DNA of 17,095 bases, taken from the NCBI GenBank assembly GCA_043766915.1, contig JAYUHO010000072.1, positions 1 to 17,095 of the forward strand. Reading direction: 5' to 3'. The position numbers and the translations under genes are program-made. Below the pieces are notes generated by a model. It saw only the letters and a program-made list of their open reading frames with translations, did not search any database and was not told the DNA's origin. This DNA is from JANNAT01 sp043766915 (lineage in GTDB: Bacteria > Pseudomonadota > Alphaproteobacteria > Rhodobacterales > Rhodobacteraceae). Positions within the stretch are counted from its first letter, which is position 1; every line of letters starts with the position of its first letter. This document shows, piece by piece, positions 12,518-17,095 of the stretch.

Positions 12518-13552
12518 TCAAGCAAGGCCTCGCTGGCTGGCTGGCCGCTCTGGTTTGCTTAACAGAAGGGAATCCAGCACGGCGACAAGCACTGCCGCAG
12601 CAATTGCCCCGGAACTGGTCAACAGAATACGCATGATCGCGGCATAGGCGGGCGATTGATTGGACAACGCACTTGCGACCAGTGCCACCGTGACAGACAG
12701 CGCATATTGATAGACCATACTGGGGTGATAGCCGTGCATCATCCGCAGCCCAAAGAACAAACCAGCCAGCGCGATAAGGCACAAAAGCAGGGCAAAATGC
12801 CCGACCCATGCGACGGCAACCAAAATGATCAGCGCGGCCAGCGTGCCATAGGCGGTTGCCAGACTGCGTTCTTTGGCCTCGGTAAAGGCCTGCTCGCCCG
12901 TGGGAAAGACCAGAACATAGATCGCGGCGAAGGCAAGGATCATGTCGGATGCAGGCATCACGGCATAAAGCCAGAAACAAAGCAGCATCAATACGCTGGC
13001 CCGGATCAGCGATCCGGCACCGTGGTGGTCTTCTGCCACGGCGGGGATCCGGACATGCGGGTGGGATGAGGCGGGTGGGATGATCCAGTACAGCACAGGG
13101 ATCGCCACCGTTCCCAGTATCGCTGCCTGCGTGAAGCCGTCCCGAAACGCGAACAACAGCGCGGGGTTTTTCAACCCCATGATCGACATGATCGCTGCGG
13201 CGACCAGCAACAGCATCCCGACCGGGCTTCCAGTGCGCCGGATCACATAAAATGCGGCCGTAAAGATGCCAAAGGCGGTGGACAGCAGCAGCACCGGCGT
13301 CTCGCGGGTCAATTCGACGATCAGCGTCATCAGCCAGATCGACACGATAAATGTGCCCCCTGCAGCCATGGCGAGGAAAGGGTCAAAACGTTTGCGCTGG
13401 GCCGCCAGCAGACCAATCGGCAACGAGACGATAAGGGCGGGAAAGACGGGCCTGATCCACTGCACCGCAGCAAAACAAACGACGCAAAGAACAGCCAGCC
13501 GGACGGCAAACCACGGATCGTCGGCAAGCAGGGGGCGTGGCGCGACGTACAT
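12518..13552 (-). CDS. FUSC / DUF2955-type inner-membrane protein (aromatic-acid exporter-like)
   Basis: A 344-residue integral membrane protein with about ten hydrophobic segments in two blocks (roughly residues 15-160 and 185-335) split by a polar loop around SSHPHVRIPAVAEDHHGAG. This two-block layout and the position next to an HlyD-type gene fit the FUSC superfamily/DUF2955 proteins. E. coli AaeB, which exports aromatic acids with AaeA, is the known model. AaeB is about 650 residues, with soluble domains missing here. AAGG (complement of 13561-13564) overlaps the stop region of the HlyD gene and serves this start eight bases away, so the two are coupled. Substrate unknown. Confidence 0.8.
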   Translation of the reverse strand: MYVAPRPLLADDPWFAVRLAVLCVVCFAAVQWIRPVFPALIVSLPIGLLAAQRKRFDPFLAMAAGGTFIVSIWLMTLIVELTRETPVLLLSTAFGIFTAAFYVIRRTGSPVGMLLLVAAAIMSIMGLKNPALLFAFRDGFTQAAILGTVAIPVLYWIIPPASSHPHVRIPAVAEDHHGAGSLIRASVLMLLCFWLYAVMPASDMILAFAAIYVLVFPTGEQAFTEAKERSLATAYGTLAALIILVAVAWVGHFALLLCLIALAGLFFGLRMMHGYHPSMVYQYALSVTVALVASALSNQSPAYAAIMRILLTSSGAIAAAVLVAVLDSLLLSKPERPASQRGLA

Positions 13553-13562
13553 CTGATGCGCC

Positions 13563-14690
13563 TTAGTAAAGAGCGGTCAAAAGCGACTGGAGACGCTGGA
13601 ACCCCGAAGCAACCACCGAGACAAAGCCGCCCCCGGTAGCATGCACCACGACAGAGACGCTGCCACCAACACGCGCCTTGGGCGGCCAGGGGGCAGCGCC
13701 TTTGACCATTTCAATGCGCACGGGCATGCGGCGCGCTGGTTCAAACCACTGGGTTGAGGGGGCGTTGACGGGCAGCCCGCCCACTTCGGCCCGGCCCAGA
13801 TTAATCCCCCAGCCAATACTTTCCACAGACCCTTCGAAAACCTGCCCGGGGGCTGCGTCAAACACCATCGTCACCCGATCCCCGTTGTCGATCTCGACCA
13901 ACTGGTTCTCACGGAAATCTGCCGTTACCCAGACACCTTCATCCTCGACAAAGGTCAGGGCTGGTTGACCGGCAGCGACGAACTGGCCAATCCCCATCCG
14001 AAGGTTGGTCACAACGCCGCGCGTCGGGGCAACCACTTTGGTCGATAACAAATCATATTCAGCCTGTTCAAGTGCCAGCTGGGCCGCCTTGATCTGCGGA
14101 TTGTCATCGCCCACAACACCAAGCGTCCGCTCGGCACTTAGGGCCTGCGCCTGCGCGGCCTGCAGATCGGCCTCGGCCGTTGCCAGCAAAGTCTGGGACG
14201 ATTCTAGGCTTGCGTCCGAAACCCGCCCGCGCTCGGCCAGTGTTACAATGCGGGCGTTTTCCGACCGCACGTTGTCGAGTTTGGCGCGCGCCTGCGTGAC
14301 CTTGGCATAGGCACCTGCAAGCTGGGCCGACGAGGCATCAAACGACTGCGCCGCCAACTCCAGCTGCGCCCGTGCTTTCTCGGTGGCGATAACAAAGGGA
14401 CGTTCATCAATCGCAAACAACAACTTGCCTGCCGGGACCACTTCGTTGTCCGATACCGCCACCGCTGTGACGCGACCCGCAACCCTTGCCGCGATCTGCA
14501 CGACATTCGATGAAACCACGCCGCGCGACGTGCTGGGGGCATATCTGTCTGATGCAGCATACCATCCGGCGATCAGAACCGCCCCAACGACAATGACCAC
14601 AGCAAAGGGCTTTGCGGGATTGCGGTTTTGTGGGTGCGGGCCTTGTATGACTTGATCCTGTTCGTTCCGCTCTGTGGGTATATCGGTCAA
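13563..14690 (-). CDS. HlyD/EmrA-type membrane fusion protein (periplasmic adaptor), TTG start
   Basis: A 375-residue adaptor that would link the inner-membrane FUSC-type partner to the outer membrane. After a polar 28-residue N-terminus comes one membrane anchor (about 29-46, FAVVIVVGAVLIAGWYAA). Then follow the first biotinyl-lipoyl half (VQIAARVAGRVTAVAVSDNE, PAGKLLFAIDERPF), a long coiled-coil hairpin rich in Ala/Gln/Glu (about 100-215), the second lipoyl half (VVAPTRGVVTNLRMG) and beta-barrel parts (GVWVTADFRENQLVEIDNGD). The start is TTG at 14690, directly after an in-frame TGA, with GGGAG (complement of 14699-14703) eight bases away; no in-frame ATG is available before the anchor. It is first in the operon with the FUSC-type gene. 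EmrA/AaeA-like function is inferred. Confidence 0.88.
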   Translation of the reverse strand: MTDIPTERNEQDQVIQGPHPQNRNPAKPFAVVIVVGAVLIAGWYAASDRYAPSTSRGVVSSNVVQIAARVAGRVTAVAVSDNEVVPAGKLLFAIDERPFVIATEKARAQLELAAQSFDASSAQLAGAYAKVTQARAKLDNVRSENARIVTLAERGRVSDASLESSQTLLATAEADLQAAQAQALSAERTLGVVGDDNPQIKAAQLALEQAEYDLLSTKVVAPTRGVVTNLRMGIGQFVAAGQPALTFVEDEGVWVTADFRENQLVEIDNGDRVTMVFDAAPGQVFEGSVESIGWGINLGRAEVGGLPVNAPSTQWFEPARRMPVRIEMVKGAAPWPPKARVGGSVSVVVHATGGGFVSVVASGFQRLQSLLTALY

Positions 14691-14846
14691 TCATCCATCT
14701 CCCACAGGGCGTGGACCAGCTTAAACGCCAGAACCAGAATGTGAGTTAACGCGGCGAGCGGAAATCGGTTCCCCGGCTTTTCTGAAAACATCATCACAGT
14801 GCCGGCGTGTTGCCAAAGCGTTCAGGGTTTGCCGGAAACTGGCAGG

Positions 14847-14865
14847 TCGGAAACCATGGTCAGGC
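14847..14865 (-). promoter_or_regulatory. Variant of the shared promoter-region element (GCCTGA-N5-GTTTCCGA)
   Basis: On the minus strand GCCTGACCATGGTTTCCGA, the same two halves as copies 1 and 2 but with a five-base instead of a three-base spacer. A second related site, CCTGCCAGTTTCCGG, follows directly (complement of 14832-14846). Both lie about 145-160 bases upstream of the HlyD start, in the gene's orientation. Confidence 0.4.
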
Positions 14866-14914
14866 ATAGGCGCGTATTCGGAAGATCAGATCGGCTTTGA
14901 CTGGTATGCGGGCC

Positions 14915-14930
14915 TCTGACGCGCGTCAGA
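14915..14930. promoter_or_regulatory. Perfect 16-bp palindrome TCTGACGCGCGTCAGA
   Basis: A perfect two-fold palindrome 225 bases upstream of the HlyD start and 82 bases beyond the HPt stop. Efflux operons are often controlled through such operators (TetR/LysR/MarR types), but no regulator gene of that kind is nearby. It could also fold as a short hairpin after the HPt gene; no T-run is present. Confidence 0.45.
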
Positions 14931-15012
14931 TTTCGGGCCGGTCGGTGCGGCGCGGAAGTATGAGCGGTGCAATCAAAATGGGGCAACGAACGGCGTTAAC
15001 GATCACCCAGCC

Positions 15013-15381
15013 TCAGTCCGTCGGCGGAGTTTTTCCCGGTTCGAGAATTTCGAACATCTCCTGGATCAGGGGGGCAATCGCGCGTTCCATCTGCAGGCAA
15101 AGGGCAGCCGGAACGTCAGAACCGACGACATGAGCCAAGTTTATATCTTCGACCCTTCCGGCAAGCACGCCAAGTTGAGGGAAGCCGAACGTATCGGCGG
15201 TTCCACATATTTTATGGGCCAGATCGCGAACGGATTTCATCGCAGCGGCGGTATCTTGTCGATTCAGGATGGCTTGCCGATACGCTTTGATCTCTGCAAG
15301 ACGGCTTCGCGTTTGCGCTAAGAAAAACGGCAGCAGACTTTGCAGATCATCGTCGTCCAGACCAGAGTTCCTGTCCGTCAT
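15013..15381 (-). CDS. HPt (histidine phosphotransfer) domain protein
   Basis: A 122-residue cytoplasmic single-domain phosphotransfer protein. The signature LAHKICGTADTFGFPQLG carries the phospho-accepting His56 and the following Gly and Ala/Gly positions of the HPt consensus (HxLKGxAxxxG), and the downstream LAGRVEDI helix completes the four-helix bundle. HPt proteins carry phosphate between hybrid kinases and receivers. The start overlaps the stop of the receiver/pseudo-GGDEF gene as ATGA, so the two are coupled and are likely direct partners. The C-terminal tail is short and Pro-rich (EPGKTPPTD). Confidence 0.88.
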   Translation of the reverse strand: MTDRNSGLDDDDLQSLLPFFLAQTRSRLAEIKAYRQAILNRQDTAAAMKSVRDLAHKICGTADTFGFPQLGVLAGRVEDINLAHVVGSDVPAALCLQMERAIAPLIQEMFEILEPGKTPPTD

Positions 15382-16364
15382 CTGGCTGTCCTTGGGGTAG
15401 ACAAGTCGTCTGCGGTCGTTGCCGAGTCTTGCGACCGGACTGCGCCCAGGGCGCGCTCTAGCATACCCTTTACCATCGATACCGAGAATAATCCGGCATA
15501 GTGCGGCGTTCCGATGATCACAACAGGGATCGGCAGGCCAAGATCATCGTAGTTTGCGCGCATCGTTTGCAGATGGACCGATATCGTCTGCTGCAGCTCT
15601 TGCCAGTCAATCGGTTGGCGTCGGTTCAGGATGCAGACGAATTCGCCATTTCCTGCATGGGCCAGCATGAATGTCTGCCGTTTAAGTGCGATAGCAATCG
15701 CTCTGCCAACCTCGGCCATATAGTCCAGATATTCAATCCGGCTCAGGCGGTAAAACATCTGCGAAGCACTGACGACCTTGAAGGCAACGGCCCAGTGCCC
15801 GTTCAACTGCAACCTGCCCAGCGTGAGCAGATGATTCTGCAGCGCCAGATAGTCGATCATCGACGCTCCGACCGGCAGGGGCACAGCATCATCAAAGCTG
15901 AATCCAATGCCGGGAAGATCTGAAAGCGACGCCATATTTTGCTCAAGTGCTGTGGCCCGGCGGCTTTCCAACACCAGCCGGTCCATCATGCCAAGACGTG
16001 CATCCAGCTCAATTTTCTCAAGCGGCTTGGTCAGGTAGTCTGTGGCACCCGCCGCAAAGGCATCATCGACAAAATTCCGGCCCGTCAGCGTTGTGATCAT
16101 CATGATCGGCGTTGCGCGGTGGTGCGGCAATTGTCTGATCCGCCGACACGTCTCTATTCCGTCGATCCCGGGCATCTGTATATCAAGCAAAATGCAGTCG
16201 AAGTGAACGCTGTTGTCCCGAAGCAGTGTGACCGCCTTGGTCCCCGAAGACACTGTCGTGGGCGCGGCGTAGCCCAGTGCCACCATCATTTGAGACAGCA
16301 CCGCCAAGAAAACGGGATCGTCATCAATCGCCAAAAAAGCAGGTTCAGTTTGCAATGCGACCAC
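15378..16364 (-). CDS. Response regulator: receiver domain plus degenerate GGDEF-like domain, GTG start
   Basis: A 328-residue protein. The receiver (about 8-128) is complete: acidic pocket DDD (14-16), phospho-acceptor Asp61 in LLDIQMPG, Thr91 and Lys113 in YLTKPLE. After a linker with a short helix, residues about 168-312 look like a GGDEF fold that has lost its active site: FYRLSRIEYLDYMAEVGRAI stands where the family has F-x-x-IND-x-x-GH-x-x-GD, and HAGNGEFVCIL (236-246) replaces the R-x-GG-D-E-F loop. It probably makes no cyclic di-GMP but may bind nucleotide or a partner. The start is GTG at 16364 without a clear ribosome binding site. HPt overlaps its end; a single-domain receiver lies upstream. 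The receiver is certain, the pseudo-GGDEF call inferred. Confidence 0.85.
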   Translation of the reverse strand: MVALQTEPAFLAIDDDPVFLAVLSQMMVALGYAAPTTVSSGTKAVTLLRDNSVHFDCILLDIQMPGIDGIETCRRIRQLPHHRATPIMMITTLTGRNFVDDAFAAGATDYLTKPLEKIELDARLGMMDRLVLESRRATALEQNMASLSDLPGIGFSFDDAVPLPVGASMIDYLALQNHLLTLGRLQLNGHWAVAFKVVSASQMFYRLSRIEYLDYMAEVGRAIAIALKRQTFMLAHAGNGEFVCILNRRQPIDWQELQQTISVHLQTMRANYDDLGLPIPVVIIGTPHYAGLFSVSMVKGMLERALGAVRSQDSATTADDLSTPRTAR

Positions 16365-16450
16365 TAAATGTTGTTCTAGCCGATGTCAGCGCGGCCCTTG
16401 GATGTATTTTAAGCGAGATACGCCATAACTAGAAGCACAATCTTTGGCGG

Positions 16451-16846
16451 TCAGGTGTCCAGCAGCCGTTTCACAACGTTTAGCAGGTCGATTGCCTGGA
16501 CCGGTTTGGGCACAGTTGCATCGGCGAAGGCCGTTGACCCGTGTCGAACCGTCACGCGGTCGGCATCGGCGGTGAACTGGATAATCGGGGTGCCGCTGTT
16601 GATCGTCTGCGCGGCTTTCAGGTGGCGGATAACCCTGTCGCCAGGGATATGCGGCATGTTGCGATCAAAGATCATCAGATCAAAGCGTCGTTCCAACGCG
16701 CTTTCAAGCGCCGCCCGTCCATCACTGACGACCACCAGTTCAAGGCCCTCGATGCGCGAAAGGATCTGGCGCACAATCTCTTGATTGATCGGATCGTCCT
16801 CTGCCAAAAGAATGACTTTGGGCCGATTTATTTCCGGTTCCGACAT
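16451..16846 (-). CDS. Single-domain response regulator (CheY-like)
   Basis: A 131-residue stand-alone receiver domain with no output domain. The key residues are present: acidic pocket EDD (16-18, in LLAEDDPINQEI), phospho-acceptor Asp61 in LMIFDRNMPH, Thr92 in IIQFTAD and Lys114 in TVPKPVQ. The sequence AEDDPINQEIVRQIL is typical of receivers from hybrid kinases, so it may have arisen from or work with one. GGGAG (complement of 16854-16858) precedes the ATG. It lies 86 bases upstream of the receiver/pseudo-GGDEF gene, and the three genes form an apparent phosphorelay set without a histidine kinase in the window. Confidence 0.9.
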   Translation of the reverse strand: MSEPEINRPKVILLAEDDPINQEIVRQILSRIEGLELVVVSDGRAALESALERRFDLMIFDRNMPHIPGDRVIRHLKAAQTINSGTPIIQFTADADRVTVRHGSTAFADATVPKPVQAIDLLNVVKRLLDT

Positions 16847-16975
16847 AAATACGCTCCCGCGATATCGCTGGCTTGGAATTAAGCTGTAGGGGTCTTACCG
16901 CGTCTTTCTGGATCTGAATTGACGCAGCAGTGTGGATACCCTGACGGATCCTAACAGATAATCAATGTCAATGTT

Positions 16976-17095
16976 TCAACGATAATCGCTGGTCAGCGCA
17001 AAGCGGGTGCTGACCACCGGAAATTCACCGCCGCGCGCTTTAGAAAGCGGGTTGCAGCCAATCTGATCTTTGGGGCCGTTCGCTAAAGCGAGTTG
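16976..17095 (-). CDS. C-terminal 39 residues of an unidentified protein (start beyond right edge)
   Basis: The minus frame is open from the right edge to a TGA at 16976-16978. It reads as real protein (for example ANGPKDQIGCNPLSKARGGE, ending in FALTSDYR) with the third-position GC preference of the neighbourhood. It has one Cys and a mixed charged end and matches no family I recognise. The next gene in the same direction (the single-domain receiver) starts about 130 bases further on. Confidence 0.6.
   Translation of the reverse strand, partial: QLALANGPKDQIGCNPLSKARGGEFPVVSTRFALTSDYR

Larger units (their letters stand above)
14691..15012. other. Intergenic control region of the HlyD-FUSC operon
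   Basis: About 320 bases between the HPt gene end and the HlyD start. No gene is seen. It holds a tandem of GTTTCC-containing elements on the minus strand (14832-14865) and a 16-bp palindrome (14915-14930). The promoter of the efflux operon should lie here. Confidence 0.6.

Overview
The window looks like chromosomal DNA from a GC-rich alphaproteobacterium, most likely of the Rhodobacterales/Roseobacter group. The grounds are high GC with strong third-position GC, FNR-type boxes, and gene families and ATGA-coupled operons typical of that group. This placement is inference from style, not a database match. No rRNA, tRNA, CRISPR array or intact transposon was seen.

Left third (1-6721): the 5' part of a CbpA-like J-domain chaperone gene (minus strand) faces a plus-strand operon across a short region with two FNR/CRP-type palindromes. 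The operon encodes a 33-residue Met/Tyr/Gly-rich membrane peptide, a Cu+/Ag+-type P1B ATPase, an endonuclease/exonuclease/phosphatase (EEP) protein and a phospholipase D/cardiolipin synthase-like protein. The genes overlap or nearly touch. A small secreted protein and a Tat/lipoprotein L,D-transpeptidase follow, so the left third is largely about the envelope and metal handling, possibly under low oxygen.

Middle (6722-11872): an orphan 180-residue gene (minus) lies among intergenic inverted repeats. Next is a minus-strand operon of a LuxR-type HTH protein lacking a receiver domain, a CurA/PTGR-like NADP-dependent reductase and a DJ-1/PfpI protein, a plausible carbonyl-detoxification unit. Divergent from it are dps and a gene for a 'translational machinery protein' (baeRF-like) family member, which suggests stress or stationary-phase protection. 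A gene-poor stretch after these holds what may be decayed coding sequence.

Right third (11873-17095, all minus strand): an HlyD-type membrane fusion protein and an FUSC/DUF2955-type membrane protein form an export operon, followed by an unknown helical protein. Upstream of them is a phosphorelay cluster without a kinase: a single-domain receiver, a receiver fused to a degenerate GGDEF-like domain, and an HPt protein. The end of an unidentified gene runs off the right edge.

The most interesting points are a shared promoter-region element (GCCTGA-N3-GTTTCCGA, exact twice and once with a 5-base spacer) upstream of dps, the baeRF-like gene and the efflux operon; the paired FNR-like boxes and Met-rich micropeptide ahead of the copper ATPase; and the kinase-less receiver/pseudo-GGDEF/HPt module. 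No single clearly new defence or mobile system could be demonstrated from sequence alone.
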